A stretch of DNA of 64,000 bases from Haloprofundus marisrubri (GTDB lineage: Archaea > Halobacteriota > Halobacteria > Halobacteriales > Haloferacaceae): NCBI RefSeq assembly GCF_001469955.1, contig NZ_LOPU01000011.1, positions 1 through 64,000 of the forward strand, read 5' to 3'. Positions 24,536-32,641 of the stretch are shown in pieces. How positions within the stretch are numbered: the first letter of the stretch is position 1; each line of letters begins with the position of its first letter. Both the position numbers and the translations under genes were made by a program. Below the pieces are notes generated by a model. That model did not search any database. It was given only the letters and a program-made list of their open reading frames with translations, and was not told the origin of the DNA.

Positions 24536-25513
24536 GTGGACCACGTCACCGACACCCGCGTCTCGCCGCTTGCCGGCCTCGCCGTCGCGGTTCTTGCAGT
24601 CAGTACGAGCGCTATTCTGGTGACGTGGAGCGACGCGCCGAGTCTCGTCAAAGCCTTCTATCGAGTGTTGTTCACGCTCGTTCTCGTCGCGCCGGTCGCC
24701 GTCACGCGAAATCGCGGCGACTTCGCACGCATCGGCGGCCGCGACCTGTTGTTCGCAGGTATCGCAGGCGCAGCGCTGGCGCTGCATTTCGCTTCGTGGT
24801 TCGAGAGTCTCAACTGGACCTCCGTCGCCGCGAGCGTGACGCTCGTGCAGGCGCAACCGCTGTTCGTCGCCCTCGGCGCGTGGGCGCTGCTGGACGAACG
24901 CGTCACCGGTCGAACCGTCGTCGGCATCGCCATCGCCCTCGTCGGCATGGTCGTCATGTCGCTCGGCGATTTTCTCACGGGTGCGGCCGTCGTCGGCGAC
25001 GACCCGTTGTACGGCAACGCCCTCGCCGTCGTCGGCGCGGTCACCGCAGCGGGATACGTTCTCGCCGGTCGCTCGATGCGACAGCGCGTCGCGCTGTTTC
25101 CGTACGTGACGGTCGTTTACGCTGCCTGTGCGGCGGTTTTGTTCGTGTTGACCGTCTCTCGTGGCCTCCCGCTGTTCGACTACCCCGCCCGCGAGTGGAT
25201 ACTGTTCGCCGCGATGGCACTCGGTCCCGGCTTGTTCGGCCACACCGTCATCAACTGGGCGCTCGCGCACCTCGAATCCAGCGTCGTCAGCGTCTCACTG
25301 CTCGGCGAACCGGTGGGGAGCACGTTGCTGGCGCTGGTGCTCCTCTCGCAGGTGCCGACGCCCGTGACGCTCGCCGGTGGTGCGGTCGTTCTCGGCGGTA
25401 TCTACGTTACGGCCTCGGGCGGAGGCAACGACGATGGCGACGCGGCGACCGAGACGACCGAGACGACCGAGGCGACTGAGGAAACCGAAGAAACGGCCAT
25501 CGCCGACTCCTGA
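24536..25513 (+). CDS. EamA-family (DMT) transporter
   Basis: A 325-residue integral membrane protein with ten predicted helices in two EamA repeats (about 10-140 and 165-290). Typical features are WSDAPSLVKAFYRVLFT in helix 2, SLNWTSVAASVTLVQAQPLF, and the second-repeat HLESSVVSVSLLGEPVGSTLLA. The family exports amino acids or other metabolites; the substrate is not predictable. The cytoplasmic tail is a Thr/Glu run (ATETTETTEATEETEETA). GTG 24536 is used because it precedes the first helix by about 12 residues. Confidence 0.9.
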   Translation: MDHVTDTRVSPLAGLAVAVLAVSTSAILVTWSDAPSLVKAFYRVLFTLVLVAPVAVTRNRGDFARIGGRDLLFAGIAGAALALHFASWFESLNWTSVAASVTLVQAQPLFVALGAWALLDERVTGRTVVGIAIALVGMVVMSLGDFLTGAAVVGDDPLYGNALAVVGAVTAAGYVLAGRSMRQRVALFPYVTVVYAACAAVLFVLTVSRGLPLFDYPAREWILFAAMALGPGLFGHTVINWALAHLESSVVSVSLLGEPVGSTLLALVLLSQVPTPVTLAGGAVVLGGIYVTASGGGNDDGDAATETTETTEATEETEETAIADS

Positions 25514-25533
25514 GGTTCTGTACTCCTGTTTTC

Positions 25534-25944
25534 TCAGTGGAGTTTCAACTCCACCCGCCGACCGTCGGGGTCGCGGACGTACGCCGCCCAGTCGCGGCCG
25601 TACGCTCCGTACCGTTTGTACGGTTCGTCTTCCTCGACTTCGACGCCCCGCTCTCGGAGTTCCGAGAGCAGCGACTCGATTTCGCCTTCGGTCTCCATCT
25701 CCTTTGAGCGCAGGAGCAGACAGATGTGTTCGCCGCCCACGTCGATTTTTTCGTCCTCGTCGGTCGGCACGAGATGGATGTGTCGGCCGCCGGCGACGAC
25801 GGCGACGTACGGCACTTCGCCCGCCTCGAAGCGTTCGCGGTCCCGTATCTCCATGCCGAGCAAATCGTGGTAAAACGAGAGCGCGCGTTCGAGGTCGGTG
25901 ACGCGGATGGCGACGTGGTCGACGTCGACGACGGAGATGTCCAT
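25534..25944 (-). CDS. VOC-family (glyoxalase/dioxygenase superfamily) protein
   Basis: A 136-residue protein with two VOC modules: DVDHVAIRVTDLERALSFYHDLLG (in part) at the start, and AAYVRDPDGRRVELKLH at the end. Putative metal ligands are His10 and the Glu in the final VELK strand; a His near residue 54 (GGRHIHLVP) and GEHICLLLR also fit. The reaction is unknown; candidates include glyoxalase I and antibiotic-resistance-type proteins. It is convergent with the EamA gene. The ATG at 25944 is supported by the domain starting 5 residues later. Confidence 0.88.
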   Translation of the reverse strand: MDISVVDVDHVAIRVTDLERALSFYHDLLGMEIRDRERFEAGEVPYVAVVAGGRHIHLVPTDEDEKIDVGGEHICLLLRSKEMETEGEIESLLSELRERGVEVEEDEPYKRYGAYGRDWAAYVRDPDGRRVELKLH

Positions 25945-26071
25945 ACCGACGGTTCGGCGTCCCGAGACAAAATCCTGCGGGGCGACGCCACACGACGGCG
26001 ACGCTCCCACGAGAACTTCACCACCACCGCAACGGCGACGCCAGCTAAACAGCCCCGCCGAAGCGACGCCG

Positions 26072-26551
26072 CTACCCGAGCAGTTCCTTCGTCTTCTCGT
26101 GGCGATAGCGAAACATCGGTTCGAAGCCAACTCGCCCAAAGGGACTCATCGCCCGCCCGAGTTCGCCGCCGGGGAGTTCGTACTCGACGGTGTCCGACAC
26201 TATCGTTTCGTCGCCGTCACCGTAGAACTCGTGGGTGTGGACCCACTTCGGGAACGGCCCACCGGCCATCTCGTCACGGAACCACGGCGATTCGCCATCC
26301 GCTTCGCGTTCGACGATAACGGAGGTCCACTGCTGTTTCGGCGCGACGCCGAGCGGTTGCATCGCCATTCGAATCTCGGTTCCAGTGTCGAGAACGTCGG
26401 GGTCCTCCTCGCCGTCGGGGCCGCGGACGCCCTCGACGGTGAGTCCCATCCACTCGGGGGTGAGCGCTTCCAGTCCCTCGATTCGGGAGTGAAACTCCCA
26501 CACCTCGTCGAGCGGCGCGGCGACGCGAACTCGTCGCTTGTAGACGGCCAT
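26072..26551 (-). CDS. SRPBCC-family ligand-binding protein
   Basis: A 159-residue protein of the START/polyketide-cyclase-like superfamily, a helix-grip fold with a hydrophobic pocket. Residues YKRRVRVAAPLDEVWEFHSRIEGLEAL (shortened here to its key pattern: APLDEVWEFH) match the N-terminus of the family, and RYRHEKTKELLG is the usual C-terminal helix. It may bind a lipid or aromatic ligand; no catalytic residue can be singled out. A second SRPBCC protein lies at 40529-41008. Confidence 0.85.
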   Translation of the reverse strand: MAVYKRRVRVAAPLDEVWEFHSRIEGLEALTPEWMGLTVEGVRGPDGEEDPDVLDTGTEIRMAMQPLGVAPKQQWTSVIVEREADGESPWFRDEMAGGPFPKWVHTHEFYGDGDETIVSDTVEYELPGGELGRAMSPFGRVGFEPMFRYRHEKTKELLG

Positions 26552-26668
26552 CGGTGTCGACACTACGGGCGTGAGAAACAAAAGGTCGTCCGTGGCGGCA
26601 CGTTCGCTCGCACGCGGGTTACAGTCACGAACGGGCACGCTCGTACACGGATGCCTGCACTGGCACGC

Positions 26669-26920
26669 TCACGCACGAGTGCTGCGTTCGAGCGCGGCCG
26701 TTCGGCGACTCGTCGTCTCCGCCAGTTGACGGCGGGCGACGACGAACGCGAGCGTCGTGACGACACCGACGGCGAAGACGGCGGTGAACGCCGCGTACGA
26801 CAGTGCAACGGCCGTCGCAAAGGGAGCGACGGCGAGCGCAACGGTGACGGTAAACGTGGGGTCGGCGGTGGTCGTGGTGGTCGTCCGGGCGGTACTGCGG
26901 TGTTGTGACGTCGTGTACAT
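26669..26920 (-). CDS. Small two-helix membrane protein
   Basis: An 83-residue protein with a Thr-rich start, two hydrophobic helices (about 23-43, TVTVALAVAPFATAVALSY, and 45-63, AVFAVGVVTTLAFVV) joined by a tight turn, and a basic cytoplasmic end RRQLAETTSRR. No family recognised. The opposite strand also has an open frame here with a Val-rich stretch, but the two-helix pattern supports this strand. No clear promoter was identified. Confidence 0.55.
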   Translation of the reverse strand: MYTTSQHRSTARTTTTTTADPTFTVTVALAVAPFATAVALSYAAFTAVFAVGVVTTLAFVVARRQLAETTSRRTAALERSTRA

Positions 26921-27068
26921 CGTTCTCTGGTTGGTATCGGTGGTCGGAAACTGGACAGACGCGGCGACGAGAGCGAGGCCGGAAGTGAGGGCCGAAGCGG
27001 CGTGGGGACCGGCGATGGCGAGACCAGTCGCTCTCGATGGTAGCGCGCGTCGACGGAGTCGAGCGGGG

Positions 27069-27188
27069 TTAGTTCCCGCGCGACTCCATCGGCAGGAGTG
27101 AGACGCGGAGGACCCCGACCCACTCGCCGAACGCGCAACCGAGCGTGCGCTTTGGAACGGCGTCGGTCGGGATTTTTGGAAGTGGCAT
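27069..27188 (-). CDS. Candidate 39-residue small protein with strong RBS
   Basis: On the minus strand, GGAGG (27198-27202) is placed nine bases before ATG 27188. That is a textbook ribosome-binding site, which is rare in this mostly leaderless genome. The frame encodes MPLPKIPTDAVPKRTLGCAF and continues to a TAA at 27069-27071, with one cysteine and a central WVGVLRVSLL strand. No family recognised. Support comes from the translation signal only. Confidence 0.4.
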   Translation of the reverse strand: MPLPKIPTDAVPKRTLGCAFGEWVGVLRVSLLPMESRGN

Positions 27189-27415
27189 GGGTTGTGTCCT
27201 CCGTGTGTGGACGCCAGCGGGGGCGTCTCACTCGTCTGTATACTCGGTTGTCACTTAATCGTACTCGGAGTGTGTGACACATGCCCGCGGTACTGTTTTA
27301 TACGACGTCTGTGACCAGAACGAATTTGTCGGTTATCGTGAGAACTGAGGCGTATGCTCTCCACAGCTGCCGACTCGTCGAATCGAATCCGCTCACTGCG
27401 TAACCGGAGTGTCGC

Positions 27416-27607
27416 ATGAACAGAGACGAACTCGTCCGACTCGCCACGCTGTGGTTCGTCGTGATGACGTTTCTACAGACGGGGTCGGGCGAGAGTCACC
27501 CAGTCGTCACAGTGGCAGTCTTCATCGCCCTCATCTTACTATGGATGATTCCGTTTTACATCGTCGTCGACTTGGTCAGGGGAGGGGGCGAAGTCATCGG
27601 CCTGTAG
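27416..27607 (+). CDS. Small membrane protein, 63 residues
   Basis: A 63-residue product with a first hydrophobic segment (LATLWFVVMTFLQ) and a second, stronger helix (VVTVAVFIALILLWMIPFYIVVDLV, in part), ending in a charged RGGGEVIGL tail. GGAG lies 7 bases before the ATG. The ATG overlaps the stop of a 21-codon upstream ORF (27354-27419) as ATGA. The family is unknown. Confidence 0.6.
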   Translation: MNRDELVRLATLWFVVMTFLQTGSGESHPVVTVAVFIALILLWMIPFYIVVDLVRGGGEVIGL

Positions 27608-27643
27608 ACAAGACTTATTCACCACCCCTGTCATTTCGGAGCT

Positions 27644-27919
27644 ATGGTCCCTCCAACCCCGCTGTTCGGCGCGTTACCGGGCGGTCCCGAACTGACGATT
27701 ATCCTCCTGATTCTCGCCGTCCCGATAGGCGCTGGTCTGTTCGTCTACTACGACGCGAAAAATCACGGAATGGCGTACGCACCGGCGTGGGCACTCGGTG
27801 TGACGGCGTTGTTCTTCGCCGGGTTCTTGCCCGGTATCCCCGCTTTCTTCGCCTACGTCTACGTCCGCGAGAAACAGGCGCGCAGCGGGACGCCCCGACC
27901 GAACGTCGGAGATGACTGA
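27644..27919 (+). CDS. Small membrane protein, 91 residues
   Basis: A 91-residue protein with two or three membrane helices: LTIILLILAVPIGAGLFVYY (17-36), then APAWALGVTALFFAGFLPGIPAFFAYVYV (in part). The charged end EKQARSGTPRPN suggests a cytoplasmic tail. The YYDAKNHGM loop and GIPAFFAYVYVREK resemble haloarchaeal zinc-ribbon/PLDc_N-like small membrane proteins, but no firm assignment is possible. A TATA-like CTTATTC about 28 bases upstream of the ATG supports a leaderless start. It is convergent with the glucoamylase gene. Confidence 0.7.
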   Translation: MVPPTPLFGALPGGPELTIILLILAVPIGAGLFVYYDAKNHGMAYAPAWALGVTALFFAGFLPGIPAFFAYVYVREKQARSGTPRPNVGDD

Positions 27920-27922
27920 ACG

Positions 27923-27955
27923 CCGGGAACGACCGAACGTCTGGTTCGTTCCCGG
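27923..27955. terminator. Bidirectional hairpin between convergent genes
   Basis: CCGGGAACGA and TCGTTCCCGG form a perfect 10-bp stem with a 13-base loop in the 49-base gap between the ends of two convergent genes. Inferred terminator for both. Confidence 0.55.
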
Positions 27956-27968
27956 TTCGTTTCGCCGC

Positions 27969-30900
27969 TTAGAGCGTGAACCGCTTCACCGTCGTCCCCG
28001 CGACAGTCAAGTTCGAATCGGACGCCGCCGCGACGATTATCTGGTTTTCCCCGTGGGAGACGTCGACCGTCGCCTCGTATTTCCCGTCTTCGGGTTCGAC
28101 GAGTTCGGTCCCCTCGTCGGTCCGGACCACGACGACGGCGGCGTCGGTTTCGCCGCTGACGTAAATCGCGTCGCCGCGGAAGTCGGTGTCGACGCGAACA
28201 GACGGTCCCTCGGGTCGGTCGGATTCGAGGTAGCGCTCGGCGACGGCCGTCGGCATCTCGACCGGTTCTCCAGCGTCGATACCGTGGGCGAGACGGACGA
28301 ACTGCGCCATACTCCACGCCAGTGGCGTCGCGGAGCCGGTTCCTTCGCCGAACTCCCAGTTGTAGTCGGTCTCTTGGTCGCGGTCCCACACCTGCTCGGC
28401 GAGCATCCGGCCGCTGTTGGCGAACGCCGCCATCGTCTTGAGCAGGTTTTCGGGCGCTAGCGGTCCGCTTTCGGTGCCGGCGAGCAGTTCGTACTCGGCG
28501 CGTTCGCCGGTGAAGATAGGCCAGAGTCGTCCCTCACCTTTCGTCTCGATGGACCACGGTGCGCCCTCCTCGTCGCCGCCTTGCTCACCGTAGCCGTCGC
28601 CGTTGTAGCGGTAGAAGGCGGGGCCGTACGGCGTGTCGACGCGAATCGTCTCGTCGACTTCGGTCACCGAGTTGCGAACCACCTCGTCGTCCCACGGCTT
28701 GATGCCGAGGCGCGTGAGTTCGAGGAATCCGCCGTCGATGATTTCACGCTCGTCGAGCGTCGGCCCCGCGTTCGCCAGCGTTCGCAGGTGGCCTGCTTCG
28801 GGGTCGCCGTCACGGGTCACCCGAACGTAGTACGGCGTGTGCGTGTGGAGTTCGGTTCCCGTTTCTGTCGCAGTCCACTTCTCGACGTTGGCGGTCCAGT
28901 CGTCGGCGAACGCCAACCAGACCAGCGCATCGTCGGTTCGGCCCTCGTCGGTCGCGATGGCGGCCGCACAGACGAGACCCGCGATTTCGGCGGCGATAGA
29001 CGACGGCGAGTAGCCCGCCTCCTCCTCCCAGCGCTCCTGTGCAGTTGCGGGACCGTTGCGCGCAACGTAGTCCGCCGAGCGCTTGACGTTGACGTACTCG
29101 TAGTCGGTGTCCTCGAAGCGAAGACCGTCCTCGAACAACTGGTACGCCATCACCTGCGGGAACGAGATGTTGTCTATCTGCTCGCCGCCCCAGCGGGTGC
29201 GGCCGTCGAGATAGGAGTTCTGCGGGATGAACCCGTGGTCGTCCTGCTGGTAGTTGTAGATGTACGCCAGCGCGTCTTCGGCCGTTTCGAGGTCGCCGAC
29301 GGCCTCGAACACGGTGAACACTTGGTAGAGGTCACGCGACCAGACGAAGTTGTAGCCGTAGCCTTTCGCCTCCTCGGCGCTGACCGCCTCGCCCCACGGT
29401 ACCGAAGGTGAGGCGATACCCGCACCCAAGAACGTCTTGTCCTCGACGGCGCGAAGCCCCATGAGACAGCTCTTGTACTGCGCTCTGAGGTCGTCGTCGT
29501 CGACGACGCTCGCGGGCAACTCCTTCGGTTCGAGGAACCGCTCCCACGAGTCGAGATACGCCGCTCGAACCGTCTCGTAGCCGCGGGTCAGCGCGCCTGC
29601 CGCCTCACCGAGCGCTGCGGCCGTGTCGGCGTTCTCACCGAAGCCGAGCGCGAGCGTCTCCGTGAGGTCGGTTCCGATGCCGACCCGGCCCACGAGGACG
29701 ATGTTCTCGTCGTCGACGCGCGAGTGCGACTCGGGTTGCTCACCGCCCGAGAACAGTCCGTGAAGATACTCCGAACCAGCGACGCCGACGGTGGCCCACT
29801 CGAAGCGGTTCGCCGCCGCGAGCGCCAGTGCGACGCTGTACGGTTCGCCCTCTGCGTCGGTGAGCAGCGGGTCGCCAACGTCGTACGCACCGGCGTCGCG
29901 GGCGACGAGGTGGTAGCTGCCGGGTTTGCCGAGTCGCATCCCTCGGTCTTTCGCCCCGGTGTTGGTCAGCGAACTGTCCGCGACGGTGTACAACTGGTAC
30001 TCGTGGCCGTCTTGGGCCTCGAACGAGACGTCGACCACCAGCGCGTCGTGTTCGGGGTCGGCGGCGTACTCAACGACGAGTTCCCACTCGTGGCCACGGC
30101 CGTCGCCGCGTTCGGCGACCGTGTGGCGGAACACCAGTGCGTCCTCCTCGACGATTTCGGCACGCCGTTCTATCGTCTCGGCGGCGTCGTCGCGGCGCGT
30201 CTCGTTGTACGTCCTCGCCGTGTAACTCGACTCCTCGTCGGCGTCGACGACGAGGAAATCGAGCGTCCGCAGGTTCATCAGGTCGACGCGTGGGAAGCGA
30301 ACCTCCGTCAGCGCGCCTTCGGTGAGCGTAAACCAGACGCGGGAGGGGTCCTCGCTGCCGTGGTCGGCGACGGTGCCGACGCCGTACTTCTCGCCGGTGG
30401 TCCACCGCGGCCACTCCTCGGGACCCGAGGGCGCGGGTGTACTCACCGGAAGCGCGTCGACTTCGCGGAGAAGCGCCGTCGTCACGAGTCGCAGCGAGTG
30501 CGACCACCCGAGCGGAGTGGCGCTGTCGAACGTCCCGTCGTCGAACACCTGCTCTGCGAGATAGCCGGCCTCGGTGGCGAAGGGACCCTCGGGCAACAGG
30601 AGTTCGTACAGTCCTTCCGCGCGCACGAGGAACGCCTCGCCGTCGAAGCCGAAGCGACCCAGAAGCACCGCCAGTTTGACTGCGGCGTTGGCTCCCCACG
30701 CCGTCGACACCGACCACACCTTCGGCGGTTCTTGGTCGCCGCGTCGCCACGTGTCGTCCTCGAAGCGGACGAGACCAGCGACGGGCGTTCCCTCGGGGTT
30801 TCGGTAGAGGCCGTCGAGCGTCTCGCCGACGTGGTCGCGAAGTCGGTCGAGTTCCCTATCGTCGAGGTCGGTGAGGTGACCGTACTCGTCGAAGGCGTCC

Positions 30901-32495
30901 ACGAGCGCCAGCGTACTGGAGTCGAGTCGGGGGTCGTGATGTTTGCCGTCGAGACGGAGCGCGTAGTGGCCCTCGTCTTCCAGCCAGAGGTCGTCGAGGC
31001 CCGCTGCGACCGCCTCGGCTTGCGACTCCGCGTGGTCGCAGAGGTCGTCTGTGACCGGCGCGCGCGCGACGGCGGCGTACGCTTCGAGGAACGTCGCGGC
31101 CGTGTGCGTGAAGCGTCCACTCATGTTCTCCCAGGCGTTCTGACAGCGAATCGGGAGGCCGTCGTCGCCGAGCGTCTCGTCCATCGCGGTCACCGCGCGG
31201 TCGATACTCTCTCGAACTTTTCGGCGTTCGGCGGAACTCAGCCGTCTGCCGCGCTTTCGTAGGTACGTGGCGAGATACAGCGTGACGCTCGCGGTCTGGT
31301 CGGCTTGGTACTCGTCGCTGTCGCCGCCTTCGACGCGGCCGTGTGCCCACCCCGGCGCGAGCGACCCGTCGACGGCCCAGACGCGGTGCGCCCACGACCC
31401 GTCGTCCTGCTGGGTGTCACAGAGGAAGCCGACGCTCCGCTGGAGTTGGTCGTCGACGTCTAAATCGAGCAGTTCGTCGCTTTCGAGCAGGTTCGCGGCG
31501 ACTTCGGCGTCGTCGCGGAACCACGTGTAGCCGTACCCGCCCGAATGCGCGTAGAACGGGTCGAACTCCGGTCCGGCGATGTGTGCGCCCGTCGGCGCGG
31601 TCAGAAGTGACAGCGCCCGGAGGTCAGAACGGACGACGCGGGCGTTCGGCGCGCCGTCGGGGACGTACACTTCGGCGCGCATCCGGCCTGCTTCGCGCAA
31701 ATCGTCGGCCGTCGCGTGCGAGAGCGCACAGTCGCTGAGGTCCGCCAGCGCCTGCTCGCGAGTCAACTCGTTGTGGTCGGACAGTTGCGTGACGTACGTG
31801 GTTCGGGCGGCGCGGCCCTCGCGTTCGAACGGCGCGGAGACGACGATGTCGCCGCTGAGGTGAGTGTCCTCGTAGCGGTTCAACACGGCTTCGCGGGGGA
31901 AGTCGAACGAGTCGCCCGAGAGCATCTCGTCGAAGCGTTCGGGAATCTGCCCGCGCACGTCCGTGATACCCGTCGACGCAGTGACGTAGTCGTGTTCGGT
32001 GCGGTGGAACACCTCCACGGCTTTCGTGCCGTTCGGGCCCGCCGTCTCGTGGATGAGGCGGCCGACGCGCGTCTCTCTACCCTCGGGTGCGAACGTCAGA
32101 AACGCGGTCAGATGCGCGTCTGCAGGTATCGCGCCGCGGAGTTCGACGTGCGTGACGTGTGCTCGGCCGAGCGTGAGGTCGTACTGGTGGACGGTGTACG
32201 CGCCCGCGTCGTACTCGGTCTCGACGACGTTCGTCTCGCGGTAGTAGTGTTGACGGACGGCGTCGAGTTCGTCGAACCAACGCGTTCCGTCGTCGGTTTC
32301 GATGCCGAAACGCGACCGGTCGATACCGTAAAGCCCGGAAAGTGAAGACGAATAATCTCGGAGGCGTCCGCGGGGGTCGACGTAGACCAAACGGTCTCCG
32401 TGCGCCGAAAAGGCCCCGTTCGCGGTCGGACACTCCTCCGGAAAACGCGCGCCACGATTTCGCTTGTAATCGTTCAACGCGGTTCGGAGTCTCAT
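27969..32495 (-). CDS. Tandem GH15 glucoamylase (two catalytic units)
   Basis: A 1508-residue protein with two GH15 units, predicted to release glucose from alpha-glucans. Unit 1: beta-sandwich (about 1-280), then a catalytic barrel with YGYTWFRDDAE (about 322), acid Glu in AWENMSGR (about 455) and base Glu in LAEQVFDDG (about 647). Unit 2: beta-sandwich (about 690-990), barrel with FVWSRDLYQ (about 1050), acid in RWEEEAGYSPSS (about 1156) and base in LAEQVWDRD (about 1365). A C-terminal beta domain (about 1420-1508) follows. Both units keep their catalytic residues. No signal peptide is visible, so it should be cytoplasmic. ATG 32495 fits a TATA-like CTTATGCTATTTC about 26 bases upstream. 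It is divergent from the amylase pair. Single-unit GH15 enzymes are usually 600-700 residues long. Confidence 0.95.
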   Translation of the reverse strand: MRLRTALNDYKRNRGARFPEECPTANGAFSAHGDRLVYVDPRGRLRDYSSSLSGLYGIDRSRFGIETDDGTRWFDELDAVRQHYYRETNVVETEYDAGAYTVHQYDLTLGRAHVTHVELRGAIPADAHLTAFLTFAPEGRETRVGRLIHETAGPNGTKAVEVFHRTEHDYVTASTGITDVRGQIPERFDEMLSGDSFDFPREAVLNRYEDTHLSGDIVVSAPFEREGRAARTTYVTQLSDHNELTREQALADLSDCALSHATADDLREAGRMRAEVYVPDGAPNARVVRSDLRALSLLTAPTGAHIAGPEFDPFYAHSGGYGYTWFRDDAEVAANLLESDELLDLDVDDQLQRSVGFLCDTQQDDGSWAHRVWAVDGSLAPGWAHGRVEGGDSDEYQADQTASVTLYLATYLRKRGRRLSSAERRKVRESIDRAVTAMDETLGDDGLPIRCQNAWENMSGRFTHTAATFLEAYAAVARAPVTDDLCDHAESQAEAVAAGLDDLWLEDEGHYALRLDGKHHDPRLDSSTLALVDAFDEYGHLTDLDDRELDRLRDHVGETLDGLYRNPEGTPVAGLVRFEDDTWRRGDQEPPKVWSVSTAWGANAAVKLAVLLGRFGFDGEAFLVRAEGLYELLLPEGPFATEAGYLAEQVFDDGTFDSATPLGWSHSLRLVTTALLREVDALPVSTPAPSGPEEWPRWTTGEKYGVGTVADHGSEDPSRVWFTLTEGALTEVRFPRVDLMNLRTLDFLVVDADEESSYTARTYNETRRDDAAETIERRAEIVEEDALVFRHTVAERGDGRGHEWELVVEYAADPEHDALVVDVSFEAQDGHEYQLYTVADSSLTNTGAKDRGMRLGKPGSYHLVARDAGAYDVGDPLLTDAEGEPYSVALALAAANRFEWATVGVAGSEYLHGLFSGGEQPESHSRVDDENIVLVGRVGIGTDLTETLALGFGENADTAAALGEAAGALTRGYETVRAAYLDSWERFLEPKELPASVVDDDDLRAQYKSCLMGLRAVEDKTFLGAGIASPSVPWGEAVSAEEAKGYGYNFVWSRDLYQVFTVFEAVGDLETAEDALAYIYNYQQDDHGFIPQNSYLDGRTRWGGEQIDNISFPQVMAYQLFEDGLRFEDTDYEYVNVKRSADYVARNGPATAQERWEEEAGYSPSSIAAEIAGLVCAAAIATDEGRTDDALVWLAFADDWTANVEKWTATETGTELHTHTPYYVRVTRDGDPEAGHLRTLANAGPTLDEREIIDGGFLELTRLGIKPWDDEVVRNSVTEVDETIRVDTPYGPAFYRYNGDGYGEQGGDEEGAPWSIETKGEGRLWPIFTGERAEYELLAGTESGPLAPENLLKTMAAFANSGRMLAEQVWDRDQETDYNWEFGEGTGSATPLAWSMAQFVRLAHGIDAGEPVEMPTAVAERYLESDRPEGPSVRVDTDFRGDAIYVSGETDAAVVVVRTDEGTELVEPEDGKYEATVDVSHGENQIIVAAASDSNLTVAGTTVKRFTL

Positions 32496-32641
32496 GGAGG
32501 AGAAGCGAGACGAAATAGCATAAGCGTTGGTGGCAGTCGCTCGTGGCGCAACCACGACACCTCAATTTCCCGTCACTCTTCGGGCGCGGCAACAGTTCGG
32601 ACGGGCGTAAAGTCAATGTTGCCGGGTGCGATAGCACGCGT
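32496..32641. promoter_or_regulatory. Divergent promoter of the alpha-glucan genes
   Basis: Leftward, CTTATGCTATTTC (about 32515-32528, minus strand) serves the GH15 gene. Rightward, GTAAAGTC (about 32607-32614) serves the amylase. The rightward box is enclosed by an 8-bp inverted repeat, CGGCAACA (32587-32594) and TGTTGCCG (32617-32624), a candidate operator for sugar-dependent control. It does not match the TACT-N-GAGTA type of the haloarchaeal TrmB site. Confidence 0.55.

Noticed and set aside
29724-31262. 512-codon plus-strand open frame inside the glucoamylase gene
   Set aside because: Antisense to a gene with clear GH15 motifs and the opposite amino acid bias.
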